Shown here: positions 35,085-46,837 of the stretch, in pieces
Layout of the letters: each line of letters begins with the position of its first letter
Numbering within the stretch: position 1 is the first letter of the stretch
From: Heliocybe sulcata
Lineage: Eukaryota; Basidiomycota; Agaricomycetes; Gloeophyllales; Gloeophyllaceae
Reading direction: 5' to 3'
Assembly (NCBI GenBank): GCA_004369045.1
Contig: ML213525.1
Span: forward strand, 3,789-67,788
DNA length: 64,000 nt
The notes under the pieces: generated by a model
The model's input: only the letters and a program-made list of their open reading frames with translations
What the model was told of the DNA's origin: nothing
The model's database searches: none
Translations under genes and position numbers: made by a program

Positions 35085-36918
35085 TGTTAGAATCCGTAGT
35101 TTAGAATAAACATACGTTGATACACCCCACTGCAATCCTGGCCCCAGAAATCGCGTTTAGCGGGACTTCTGCGCTTCCCTGAGCTTCCGTGCTATTCTCG
35201 GATACGCCGTTCTATTCCTGGTGTCTTCTCGTGGCAGTCTCTCGCTATTCTCGGCGCCGGCGGCTAAACAGACTCTATGCGCCAACTACACTATTCCGGG
35301 ACGACAACGCTTCCATTCAAACATCAGCGAAGACGCGTCAGCGTTGCCACCTGGGCCGTATTCAGCTTGAATTGCCATCCTTCTCGGCCGACGCTGCCAC
35401 AGGAACTCCAGCGGGCTGATGACTAATGACGATGAGCTCAGATGAATGTCTGGCTGCATGCCAAATGACTGGTCGCTCCGGCACATCTGGCCGGCTGGTT
35501 CGTCATCCACTTGGCAGCCGCTGTCGTTCCTGGCAACTGTATGGCCGATGGTTCAGCGGGAGCAAGTCTATGCAAGAGTCTCGGAAGGCCGAGGCATTCG
35601 TGGCTGTCCAGCACACGGTGCACCTGCCGCCAGCGCAGTCGACACCGCTAATGCCGAGTCCGGCATACTCACCATCAGATGCGTGTCTCCCGACGCCGTC
35701 GGGAATAGCTGCAGTCAGCAGGCACAGGCGAGGTTGCCATGCGGCTCGTCTTTGATATAGCGGGAGCGGTGGGAGCCATTTAGGGATAGGCTCAGGGTCG
35801 TGTGTCGGGATTGGACGAAGGGCTGAGGTACGGTCGGGAGATGACGGATTCGAGGGCTAGTGATGGAAACGCGCCACGAAGAGAGTGCTGCGGCAATTAG
35901 GAGAGGACAGTAGTACAATGGACAGACTTAGTATATAAAGCAGCCGCTTTTGTTTGTAGGAATCAAGTTATCTTCACCTTTTGCATTTCAGTCTTGCGAT
36001 AAGCGTTTCTGCAACAAAGGCGGCCTCTATCGTCTTCCAACTTCATCAAGAGTTTTCGCAACAGAGAAAGCGCTGCTATTAGTGTGTGTCCGTCTTTAAT
36101 TCCTTCCCCGTTTAGCGGCCTCGTGCGCCGTTCAAAGTGTTACTCCTGTGTTACTAGGCCAAGTACCCGTATTAGCGACCACCCACATCCGTCGAGCGAA
36201 GCATCTGGAATTGCCGGTGAAAAGCGCCTTTAGCGCTGCGGGAAGTCCCGCTCCTCAAGCTCTACGTTGAAGCGGCCCCGTGTGCCGTTCAGATACGTTC
36301 ATAGTTTCTGTAGCACCAGTCGCAGACGAAAGTCGGGTGACAGGTCTTCAAGAGCCTCCGCCGGCTGAACTACTGTAGTCGAAACCGCTCCGCCATATCG
36401 TTCGCTCCGCCACTTCATCAATAGCGGTGTTCTATTAGCGCACCGGTCTCTATCGCCGAGCACCTAAACTCCCGTATCATCGCCCCTCTTTGTTGCACGT
36501 CTTACTATCCCTATTCCCCTCGAACTATCCATACCCTTCGACTCCCCAGACCTCGCTTCCACTTGCCACCAAGGGATTGGTGGTTCGCTTCAGTGGTTGT
36601 TGTTCTCTCTAGGTCTGCCGCGGTCTCGTCGTGTGTCCGTGTCTCATCAACGTTCGTTACATTTCCTTATTAGGCAACTCGGACCGTCCCATAGGTAGAG
36701 ACTCTCATGATTCCGGTTTACGCCGGTGCCAGCAAATTGCTTTGCTGGTGCGATTTCCGCTCTCTCAGTCGTTCTATAACCCCGACTGAGAGAGGTACGT
36801 TCCTTATGACATTCTTATGATAGCTATGCTTATTTATGTATGACAGATTGTCTGTTAATAGGTACAGTGTCAATGCAGTCGTTCTATAACCCCGACTGAG
36901 AGAGATTGTCTGTTAATA
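35085..36918 (+). repeat. Copia 3' LTR, split by an insertion
   Basis: The LTR begins at 35085 and resumes at 36650 after a 1532-bp insertion. It ends at 36918 with CTGTTAATA. It matches the 5' LTR nearly base for base. Confidence 0.92.
35118..36649 (+). mobile_element. 1532-bp LTR-like unit inserted in the Copia 3' LTR
   Basis: Starts TGATACACC and ends GTCTCATCA, with the 4-bp duplication ACGT at 35114-35117 and 36650-36653. Its last 170 bases resemble the last 170 bases of the 1118-bp units (blocks such as CACCAAGGG..TTGGTG and TGGTTGTTGTTC), so it is a related but longer solo LTR or LTR-like unit. TATATAAAG at about 35932 is a possible promoter. No long coding frame is present. Confidence 0.8.
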
Positions 36919-36923
36919 TCATC

Positions 36924-37356
36924 CACATAGCCCTGCACAAGCCCAAATAGACCAAAGTGCATCAGTACTACATCGAGTAAGGGTTGCCATCTGCAACGTT
37001 TGTTCACATACGCCACTTATCAGGCCCTCGCACCTGTCGCAGTGAAGCGTTTCCCGAGCGGCTAGTTCAACAGCAAAGATAAGCAAGGCGACACAGTCTT
37101 GAAAGATGCACAACCTGTGTAATGACGGGTGTTCCAGATAGTCTAGGCTATCGAAAGCTTCATTGATGTGGTAGCATAGAGTGAAAGCCACGGTAGAATA
37201 AGAAGCTGCAGATGTATTCATGTTGCGGGGAATACCAATATAAATCTATAAGACTGTGTACAAGATGAACAGAAGATAAGTAGTCCGCTTCGGGAGGAGA
37301 GCAGTGTAAACCAAATATACCCATTGTCTAGACCATGGTAAAAAGAGAGTGGGATT
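36924..37356. other. 3' flank of the P450 gene
   Basis: No gene recognised between the Copia target site and the P450 stop. A minus-strand open frame of 100 codons (37221-36919) has no domain and lacks splice signals. Confidence 0.45.
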
Positions 37357-39390
37357 CTATGACTGACGCTTCCTGTACAAGATGTTGGCAGTCTGATGAG
37401 GCAGAACAGCAGCCTCGAACCATATCTGCTGGGGCACAACACCGGGTGTCTCGAGCTCGATGTCGTAGTTCAGCAAAAGGTGACCAATCATGAGTTTCAA
37501 CTGGTTAGCGGCGAAGAAGCGGCCCTGGCAAGCTAAAATGACAGATAACGTTAATATCGCTTCAGGAAACGAATTACGCCTCGCTTACCATGACTGCCAT
37601 GACCGAACGGCAGGTATTCCAGGCTGGTCTTCACGACCAGATGCTGGTTGGCCTCTCCGTCGCGCTGCATCATTCGGTAGAACCAGTAGGCGTCGAACTT
37701 CTCAGGTTCAGGGTACACAGATGGGTCCATGTGCACCGGGGTGGCACAGGCTGCGATGCTGGTACCCTTGGGAATGAACGTGCTGTCAGAGAATGTGAAA
37801 TCTTTCAAGGCGATACGGTTCAAAGACCACGCTTGGGTGCCGTTAAAGCGCAAAACCTCCTTCAGGAAGCTGTCAAGAAGGTAGAGCTTGCCCATGGCGT
37901 TCTTGGTCCAGCCATCCTCGGCAACGGCCTTCTCCACCTCTTGCCGGATGGGTGTAATTAGCTCTTGGTTGGCAGCGAGATAGAGAAGACTGTGGGTAAA
38001 GGTCTAGACGATAACAGTTAATGCATTAGGAACAGATATAGATGCGCAGGATGACAGATGTACTCACGTGTGAAATGGTGTGAATGGCGGCGACATTGAC
38101 ACCCAGAATTCTCCGAGTCATCGTATCCAATGTCTCGTCCTTTGGGACCGAAGCCATCAACCAAGACAGCATGTCATTCTGTGATACATCGTGAGTCAAG
38201 GAACGGAATACCGCAATTTCCATGCAAACGTACTGGTAGAGCCGACCAATCGCTGTCAGATTCTTCCAATATCTTCGAGTGCTCGTCGAGAACAGGTTTC
38301 AGGAGACGCCTCCCCACAGCGATTTCAGAGGGAATGTTGGTGACAAGTCGGCCGACAATCCTGAATTCCAGATTTCCAGGTTGAGTTTAAATATTTCACC
38401 TATAAAGTGTGGCTCATGGCTCCATGAAATGCGGAATGAGGCAGAACAGCATTCTGCATTGGAACATGTCAACAATGAACCGAAGGTTCAAGTTAATGAA
38501 CTCGGGTTCACAGCCTGAGGAGTGCTCCGTCAATCACTAAAACATATGGTACCGCCATGTCAACCTACAGAGGGGATAGCCGACGATGATGCGGTTGTTG
38601 ACGATCGTCGAAATCTGGCGACCGGTTGCAAGACATGGCACAGCCTTCCACTCTGCAATTGCGATAGTCAGAGCTCGGTCCCCGACGAGAGTTTAGGCCG
38701 AATTACCTTTGCTCTCATCTAGAGGCATGTGCTGCTCGAATGCCTGTATACACTCGTCATACATGGCAGGAGTCAGCACCCCAATTGTTTTGGACATCTT
38801 TGTCTTCATAAGGGTAGTGTGGATCGGGTTGAGGTAGACCTTCTTGCTGAACACGAAGTCGAGATGCAGCATCTGACAAGCCGGGAACATCAGAATATAG
38901 TCGAGATAATAGTAGGATAAAACTCATGTCAACCAAAGCCTGATCAAGAGAGAAGACATCCTCCGGCGCTGACCGGAGCTCCTCTGAGAGCTTTTTGCCG
39001 ACCAGGACAACCATCCACCGATCGAGGATGGGGACTTTGAACATGCCTCCATCGTAAAACTAGAAGACATATTGGGCCACAAACTACCATAGTCGAGTAT
39101 GTCAGGTACTCACCCGCTGGTAGCCTTCTTGGAGCATTTCCCGCCCGCGGAACATAAACTGAAGCGCACCAATGTAGGAGCTTAGAGGACAAGAGGGCCC
39201 AATGGTTGGGATAGTATCGAGCTGTTCCCACCTGTTAGTTTCCTGCCAGTGGCAAGGATGCAAACTTCAGGCGCACCGGACGGGGCTTCCATAGTGCCCA
39301 TATGAGAGCTGCAATGGCAACGATGAAAGGGATGAGGAGGAAGGGAGATGAAGAGATGAACAAAGAGCGGATCTCGTAAGGAGTCTCCAT
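37357..39390 (-). CDS. Cytochrome P450 monooxygenase, fungal membrane type
   Basis: A haem-thiolate oxygenase, probably of secondary or terpenoid metabolism, anchored in the ER. The start was set at the ATG at 39390 (METPYEIRSLFISSSPFLLI), which leads straight into a membrane helix (LLIPFIVAIAALIWAL); an ATG at 39480 would put 30 polar residues first. The stop is at 37357-37359. At least eight exons with short introns are needed. Landmarks are FKVPILDRWMVVLVGKKLSE, SKTIGVLTPAMYDECIQAFE, the I-helix region (ILGVNVAAIHTISHTFTH), the ExxR in SFLKEVLRFNGTQAW, the PERF-like segment PEKFDAYWFYRM, and the haem loop FGHGSHACQGRFFAANQLKL. In the haem loop the Cys comes just after a splice junction. 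The family resembles ent-kaurene-oxidase-like CYPs common in basidiomycetes. It sits between mobile elements and looks intact by eye. Confidence 0.88.
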
Positions 39391-40151
39391 GATGGGAGCA
39401 GGGCAAGAGGGGTATGAGATTTGGGATAGCTCTGCTCCTGCGCACCGGTTTATCAACTGACGAGAAAGGGCGTGGCTCACAGCAGACCATGTCCAGATCT
39501 CCGAAATCGGAACCCTGACACATTCGAGGGCCTGTCCTTGATTCAGGCATCAATCATTGGGGGCTGTAGAGCCTGCTCAAACTTAATCGGGTGAATTAGC
39601 CACCAGTACGTTTCGAGACCGGTCATTTACGGAGACCATTTGGTCTGATCACTGACATAGGAACTTAAGGCTTACGATGCATGCTCGAGATTTCATTCGC
39701 TCTAATTCAGCTGTGCAGCTCAATTGGCGGTTCTGGACGCCACAAAAGTCTGAGCCGTTCTCGCAGACCAGGACCGCTCATCTCGGCCTCAAAAGTCTAC
39801 GGCATGGAAGTTAGGCTGTGCCTAACGTATGTCAAAAGAGCAGTGAACTTACCATTATCAACTCATACGTGTAGCGCGTACCTTAACTGAACATCAACAG
39901 GTATACAGCGCTAACGGCGATATTAATCAAGGACGGCACTTACCTTTGGTCTATTGCTATTCCATATAACGTTGATACTTGCTTCCGTTACAGGTCCGCA
40001 GGAGCATCAGTGCTACCGGACATCATATTCGAGTTTTGGAAGGGCGGCTGTAGAACTGAGATGCCGGTATAAGGGACTGGTGGCAGAGCACGACCGTGGG
40101 CTCGAGCAGGCTTTGACATCGTGGAAAACAGAGCTGCTTTGATCCGTCGCC
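39391..40151. other. Upstream flank of the P450 gene
   Basis: No gene supported. It should include the P450 promoter. The 4-bp CGCC flanking the MITE-like element ends at 40151. Confidence 0.45.
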
Positions 40152-40529
40152 ACTAGTGTTGCTCCCTAAGTGGACCCGCTTTGGACTGCACGTCGCTTCG
40201 CTTCGAACATGACGCACTTTATCGAAGTCCAAAGGGCATCCTCGGCGGCTTTGAAGCCGGTGTTATAGTCACGTGGCTTCCAGTCTGGGTAGGAGACCTG
40301 CTCTGCGCGTTTGGCACGATGCGTCTGCGTGGCGCTCAGTCCGCTTTTGCATCTGGTATTGTGACATAATGCAAGTATGGCTATTTTGAGCACCATTCTG
40401 CAGCGGACGGGAATCTTACGGGATCTCCCGCATGACTGTGAAGTTGCTGTGGACGCACTTAGCTTGCATTAAAGTACTCCAAGCGCCACTTTGAAGCCAC
40501 TGTTAATCCACTTAGTGAGCAACACTAGT
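40152..40529. mobile_element. MITE-like element, 378 bp
   Basis: The ends are inverted repeats of about 23 bp: ACTAGTGTTGCTCCCTAAGT... on the left and its near-complement ...ACTTAGTGAGCAACACTAGT on the right, one mismatch by eye. CGCC borders both sides (40148-40151 and 40530-40533), a possible 4-bp target duplication. There is no coding capacity. It fits a non-autonomous DNA transposon; the superfamily is unknown. Confidence 0.7.
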
Positions 40530-42727
40530 CGCCGCGTGGTAGTAACTCGATAAATGAAATGCTTCCGGCCCCACAACGCCTATCTTGATGCTGGTCACAT
40601 AAACATAGATGTTAGGCTCCCAGAGCGGCCATCACTGTTTGATGTCATCTCACACTTTACTAGGCACGGTCTACGCAGCAGAAACCATCATTTCTGATAG
40701 GTACAGGGCGTGCGTAACGATAAGTGTGTGTGTCGGTACCATATCTGGATTAACTGGATATACACGTACCATGTATCTCTTGAGGTTGAGGCTAATAGCC
40801 ATACTAAGTAGAGCATGGCCCTGCGTGAAACAACGTGTAAAGAATCGGGAATAAGTACCCTCCTCGATGACAGACGACATGTCCACATTGTGCGCTCTCA
40901 ATTCGGCGACTTCTCCTCGCCCGGCAAATCGAGCGGCTCCAGATAGCTAGTATGCAGGAGACCCCTTGAAAAATTGATTGGCACGGCCACAGTTCGACAG
41001 GCATCGGCAGAATTAGGCACTGAGAGGCAGATGGGAAGGTTAGCTTGCGAGTTTAATGGACAGCAATTCTGAGCTGATCAGGGGGTCCAAATCATGCCTA
41101 CGGCCTCTGTCAAACGATAATGTGAGAACAGTAAAAGATCTAACGTATCCAGAATAGTCCTATCATAGCGGGATTTCATTCTAAACCTTGGGGAGATGGG
41201 CGGGCTTCATCGATATAAACTGGAACGAGGTCAGCACGAGAGTAGCTTGCAAGGACAGAACGAGCGCCATAAAGAGAGCACACCACAAGGTCAACAAAAT
41301 AAGGGAGTTGAATATGAGGGCCAGTTGCTGCTGAAGGAGACTATCAGTTGTTCCGTGATAGCCAACTCCACGTCCTAGAGTAGGCTCTTCCTTGAGGTCT
41401 CACCTAGTACGAATGTGTATATTGCATGGACTTCCGCAGCCGCTTCACGGAAGATCTAAGCCACGTAATATTCAGCGCTACCAGAGCGGCCTGAGTATGG
41501 AGCGTGCACCAAACGATAGCTGCAGCAAAGGTCGACAGGACTGCTCCAGACAGTTGATACACATGGAATGTTTGTCGGATCTGGAAGAGACAGCTGTATT
41601 CCCAAACCCAATACGGTAGTGCGCAATGATGATCTGAGCTCCGCCCAAGTCATCATGGTAGGGAACTGGCCCGGGACGAGTTCATGCCCGATTGCATTGC
41701 AGAGAATGTACCTCAGGCGGAACGAATAGCAGAAAAGCCGCATCACCTAGTCCAGATGCCCATCTGGATCATAGAGCAATCCCAGAAGAGACTGATAAGA
41801 ACAGAAATCCGTTCGGCCTATTCTGGAGGTATGATTGAGTGTCAGTGCACCAGTGATTACTCGCGGCCATGATATCAGCAATTTATTGAAGTTTCATCAG
41901 AGAGAACACGAACCGATAAGTGTCTCGATCTTCGGAGGGTGCATGCATTGGCTTGAGTGTCAACGGGGTTCTGACAGATATCTTGAGCTGCACAGCTGCT
42001 GCAACAGCGGTGGAAATATTCCTCCTGGCATCCTCGGTGCCGTCAGGAACTTGGGCTTCCCGCTAGTCACTTCCAAAATAAGCCATACTATATAGCGAAT
42101 AGCTAGGTAATACAGAGTTTCACCAGTTGGCCGCTGCCCAGAGGTTCTATTGGCATGAGAAAAAATCCCAGGTGCGACACAAATATCAAGGCCAAGTACT
42201 GGCGGGAGGAATCCGTGTCTGTCGCCTTTCAAGCAGATGCGTTCCTGTGGCTCTCGGCTGTGCAGGCAGATAGATAGATAGCGATAGGCCTGGCATAAGC
42301 CCCTGGTGAAGTCGGATACTGCATTGCTATATGTTGTGCGAGAGCAGGTTGAACAAGCATCGGCTATTGCCAGCTACTAGTCGGTCCAGTGACGACATTT
42401 CCAAGGGGCGGACACCGGGAGATGCCGAGACCGGACGTGGGGGAAGGGGGGGGGGGGCTCCGAGGGCCTTAACGGAGATTTATTTGGAATTTAAAAAAAA
42501 ATACTTATAGAGGCTCTCCTGAGAGGCAGCATGCATTGTAAAGTGCGCTAGAGTGTATACAGCCATTAAACAGCCCCATAGAACGATGGAATTGCACTTT
42601 CCGGTGCCGGAGTGACCCGCATGAGTGACATAACGCGTCAAAGTGATGAGTATATGCGAGCGACACGACATATTTTTACCTCATCATTGTTCTATCACGT
42701 CAAGAGTGTCTATTTACAGCTGTATAA
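40530..42727. other. Gene-poor stretch, possible decayed membrane-protein gene
   Basis: No complete gene. On the minus strand between about 42230 and 40670 several frames hold hydrophobic stretches, for example LSGAVLSTFAAAIVWCTLHT near 41540 and ETLYYLAIRYIVWLILEV near 42110. Splice sites cannot be chained with confidence. A decayed or poorly resolved membrane enzyme gene next to the P450 is possible. A run of 12 G lies at 42446-42457. Confidence 0.35.
42446..42457 (+). repeat. Poly-G run
   Basis: Twelve consecutive G, with a further five at 42439-42443. Such a run can form quadruplex structures and is prone to length change or assembly error. Confidence 0.85.
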
Positions 42728-45700
42728 TGACCCACGGTGATATGCCTCTACATGGTTCTGGCCTCCGAAAACGCATTTCTAGGCTATTTTCGCAGATTCC
42801 CACGCTCTGTGCGAGAGTGAGCGTATCCGCAGCGTCGCGCTACGAGCAAAACTCGAGTTTCCATGGACTTTTCACTATTTCCGGCAATTCCCGACGACTC
42901 TCCGATCTCATTCGACAACCGCTCCACTGCTTTACGTAAGCGCGCGTGCTCATCCCAGCCATCACGGTGGTGTGGCGATACTCTCCCGACAGCGGCGGTG
43001 TTGCACGGCAGTGCTGCGCGGCCTCGGCGGTGCCTTCGCATGTGCTGTCCATCAAGTTTCGAGTCAATTCCGAGGCTGTGCGTGCCTTGCGGGCACCAGC
43101 ACGGCCTCCACACGGCCCATCAGCGCTTTTTGATGCGGCGCTGTGCGCGTTCCCACGCTCCTTTTGGTATGCGCCCACCTTTGCACATGGTCACTGTAGT
43201 GTACGGAGATTGTTCCCCCTTGTCTGAGGTTTGTGATGGATCATTTTCAGGAGTAGTTTCAGTTTGTTAGCATATGGTACTCGGTTTATTTGATTTTCTC
43301 CGTAGTATACTTAAGTCGGAATTCCCGACACTGTAGGGTAGGTCAGCTTCGGCCTTAGGTTAGGTTAGGTCACTACCTCCCTGCGCAATTCTACTGTTCC
43401 CATCTCAACTCTGCGTCTCTTATCTCTCTGAGCTTACTGCGTCCACTATCTGCTGCCTCTCGTCGCTGCGCTGCTGTTCCCGATTTCCGTCGCTGCTGCT
43501 GTCTGTGTCCGCCAGACACCAGAGTTTCCCGTTTTCGTGTTGTTCTATTTTTAGCGTCTACATCTATTTTTAGTTAGCGTGCGTATTTCGCTTCTAGAGC
43601 GCGCGACGTCGCGCGCCGTCGTGTTTTGATCGCATTCTATTTTTAGCTTTGATCGCATTTTTCGTTAGAGTATACGTCGCACTGTGGTTGGCGGTCTCGG
43701 CCCTATCCTTACCATTGACTCCCTCCGAACGTCTACTATACCCTTCGTCGCCCCGGACCTTGCAGCCATCTAGCACCAAGGGATTGGTGCTACGCTTTGT
43801 GGTTGTTGTTCCCCTTTAGGTCTGTGCGGGTTTCGTCGTGTGTTCGTGCCTTTCAATGGAAGGAAGAAGAAGGCCAATGCAGCGGTGAGCCTTTGCAATC
43901 CTATCCCTAAGTGGTCCACTCATGGCTATTACAGTCGGACCTGGCTTCGCGCTGGTGCGACATCTGCGGCAGAGATATCACAGTGGGAACAGGCGGGGAC
44001 GTGAACTGGGAACACCATCTCAGAAGCAAGAACCACGCTGACAACGACAAGCTGAACGGACCGAAATTCAAGAAGCTCACTGCATGGTTCACGCATCCGC
44101 AGTCTTCTCGCAATGTTTCGGCCAGTTCGTCCACCTTGACGGACAACGGGACTACCGATAGACAGCAAGATACCATCGACGTTGACTCCCGTTCCGATGC
44201 CTGTTTATCGGACACTGCCATGGATGTGGACGGTCTCCCTTCTCTGACGACATCTATGACTGGTGACCCAGTCGGAGAGCAGAGCGGTCCGCCAAGTGCT
44301 TCCCTTGTTGAGCACATTCGGGTCTTAGCAGCAGATCTCCCTCCTACTATTCCCCTGGCGATGAAGGAAGACTCTTTGGCGGCATTCAGTACTGACCCAG
44401 TTGGCACGTTCAGGGCCGGCGATGTGGAGGATCCTTGGGAAATGGTCAATACAATGCTCCATAGTGTCTTAGGTTACGCAGCAACAATACATACCATATT
44501 GCCTATGATTTGCCATGGACCGTTGGGAGTGGAAGCTCTGTGTACATGGCTGGAACGGTGTTTCCAAGAGCTGAACATCGATCTTGTGCTTGTGGAGAGC
44601 AGGCTGGAGGTGGTCTGCCAGGCTTTGAGAAAATGGTAGGTGGAGCCCATCTTCGACGATGAGCACCCGTGACTAATTGATGTACCTTCTACAGTCTTGC
44701 ACCATCTATCTGTCATACCGACAAGAGTACTGACTCAACAAGGAGCTCGCTGATCACCAGCTATAGTACGGGCGATACACCCGCCTATGACCGCACAGAA
44801 CTCAGCTGTCTGACAAGGTGTCCGAGTCTCGAGCTGGAAATGCCGAAAGGTGCACTCCCGTATGGTGTTTATCCTTTTGGTCTCCACACGATACAATCGC
44901 TGCCCTGGAACACACTCGTCACCAACAAACAGCTCTTTCTTATATCCACTCATTGCCGCAGCGTTGCTGCTCTCGAAAATGGACATGCATTTCCGTGCCG
45001 TAAATGCAGGGAACTCTCCAAGCATGACGCTCTGCTAGGGATTCGTGACCGGATTGCCAATGGCTGTCACGACAGCTTGAAACATGCATATCGCTCTCAT
45101 TTCCAGCTCGTTGATGTTGTTCATTGCCGCCAAAACCAGGTGGACACTCTCCGATTCGGAGGGTTGAATATGGGCCGCAAACTCACAGTCAAATGTCGAA
45201 CTATGGGCCTCGCTAACCGCATCCTCATGGAAATTGTGAGAGGAGACATACCAAGTGTCTCTCGGAAGCTACGAGTCACCCTACGGAATGGCACAGGCTT
45301 GATGGGTGTCCTAGAAAAATTCGGAGCTGCAGTAGAGCGGCTCAGTACCACAACAGACCCCATAGAAGCAGATCTGCATCGGATGTATCTATTTGCCAAG
45401 TTAGGTGGTGCACAAGTTGCCCGTATCGCTCAACACAGCTTGAACTTGCCCTCGGCACGAACTGCAACCCGTCGACTGGATGTTCATCCACTCCGCGCAT
45501 CTCCGAGCTATCCCACTCCAGACGATATACACCACAATCTGTCCATTGTATTCCCTCCGAAGGTGGAAGACGTCAATCCGCACCCTTTTGAAGAGGCGGT
45601 AACGATGTTCACCGATGAGCTGAAGCTCGAGGAGAGATTGCGGTGGGATGCTGCAACAAATAATATTCTGGGTGTTTGCCGTGAGCATTCAAAATCGGTT

Positions 45701-46540
45701 TCGCTCGAGTTCCGGTCGATGCTGCAGGCCGATGCTCTTCATGAAGCACTCAGGAACACCTCCTTGCCGGAGCATGACCATGTACATCTAGCGATGGAGG
45801 TAAGTGTACGCCGATGATCTTTTTGTGTATATGCTGAAACAAGGTGCCAGGCCACTGTCATAGCTGTGCGTGTGCTCTCCGACAATGCTTGTCAAAATGC
45901 TGCTCGTCCAATAATTGTCTCCGGCACTTGCAAGCGGGAGAATGTACAAGCGCAGCACAGTCTACTATTGAATGCAATCAACACCTTCGATGCTCATGAA
46001 TGCAGACAGCGGTGTCGACTCTATTCCATCGCTACAGACGGCGACTCCCGTCGCCATCGTGCCGTAGCTCTGCTTACTCTCCAGCACAGTCTAACATCGG
46101 CTTCATTGATCTATCAGCATCTGCATCCGCTACCATTGTTCAATCTGCTATGCGGAGAGGATGACTTGACCGGGGATCTCGACTACAAGCATGTCAATAA
46201 GCGCTTCCGCAACACACTGCTCCGAGGACGTGGCATCACCATCGACGGAATAAGCATTACAAGAGCTATACTCGCTCAACATCTTCTGTGGGAAGGCCAA
46301 GAGCATCATCATATCCATTCCCTGCTATCACCCAATGACAAACAGGATGTTACGCTTGCCTATACACTCTTGCTCTCCATCTCTGATTTTGACTATGATC
46401 CTGAATCATCTCAAGGATCTCCCGCATTCTTGGAGGCCCGCTGTGTCCTAGCCCTGCTTGGACATATGTATCGATATATCCTAGAAGCATATACTTGTGG
46501 AAGTGGGCCACTGCTATGCATGGCATGGTACGAGTCCTGA
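42728..46540 (+). pseudogene. Transposase-like gene of an expanded basidiomycete family, interrupted
   Basis: I know the sequence type as an unnamed family found in many copies in Agaricomycetes; no function is established. After the solo-LTR insertion the reading runs on from KKKANAA at about 43867. It then continues in exons 43935 to about 44635, from 44694 (first full codons LAPSICHTDKST) to a GTAAGT donor at 45799, and from about 45866 to 46540. An N-terminal finger WCDICGRDI...WEHHLRSKNH (Cys2, then His-x5-His) is followed by a low-complexity linker, a Cys pair (PCRKCREL) and a helical region (VALRNG-like, here VTLRNGTGLMGVLEKFGAAV). The last part holds ATDGDSRRHRAVA and DYKHVNKRFRNTLLRGRG, reminiscent of the acidic residues of RNase-H-like transposases. 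The start codon at 42728 is cut off by the 1118-bp insertion, and the family's usual C-terminal part seems to be missing beside the Helitron. Confidence 0.55.
42738..43855 (+). mobile_element. Second copy of the 1118-bp solo-LTR-like unit
   Basis: Starts TGATATGCC and ends CCTTTCA. It has the same length as the copy at 32478-33595 and roughly nine tenths identity by eye. The flanks ACGG (42734-42737) and ATGG (43856-43859) look like a 4-bp target duplication with one transition. The unit lies in the first exon of the gene described from 42728 to 46540. Confidence 0.82.
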
Positions 46541-46837
46541 GATTGAGATATTCTGAGCTAATTTAGACACATTTCACTCAAATATAGAGGACAATGCATT
46601 CATTGCATGTACAATAATATACAGGTAGTTACTACATTATCTACATATAGTGACAGAGGTGCTATCTACAAGAAGAACTAAATAACAACCGCACATACCT
46701 ACATAGTAAAGGGGAAGAATAAGTTGAGAAGCAAAAACAGACATAGAAGAACATAGGCATGTGGGTGCACATGCTTGTTTATGCAAGTTTGAAGATACAA
46801 TCCAACATATAAAATTGAAATTCTGCCACTAACTCTC

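Larger units (their letters stand above)
28602..36918 (+). mobile_element. Ty1/Copia LTR retrotransposon fossil with nested insertions
   Basis: A Ty1/Copia element bounded by a 5-bp target duplication (TCATC at 28597-28601 and 36919-36923) and by LTRs of about 298 bp. The order is LTR, primer-binding site, Gag with a CCHC knuckle, protease, integrase, reverse transcriptase and RNase H, polypurine tract, LTR, which is the Copia order. The element is broken. Three later insertions interrupt it: 32478-33595, about 33745-34202, and 35118-36649 (the last inside the 3' LTR). The two LTRs differ at about five of 298 aligned sites by eye, so the insertion is young, in the order of a million years or less if a rate near 1e-8 per site per year is assumed. 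It lies between YJU2 and a P450 gene. Confidence 0.95.

Noticed and set aside
43351-43375. TTAGGT repeats resembling telomere repeat
   Set aside because: Only about three imperfect units, inside a dispersed LTR-like unit whose other copy lacks the full run. This is not a telomere.
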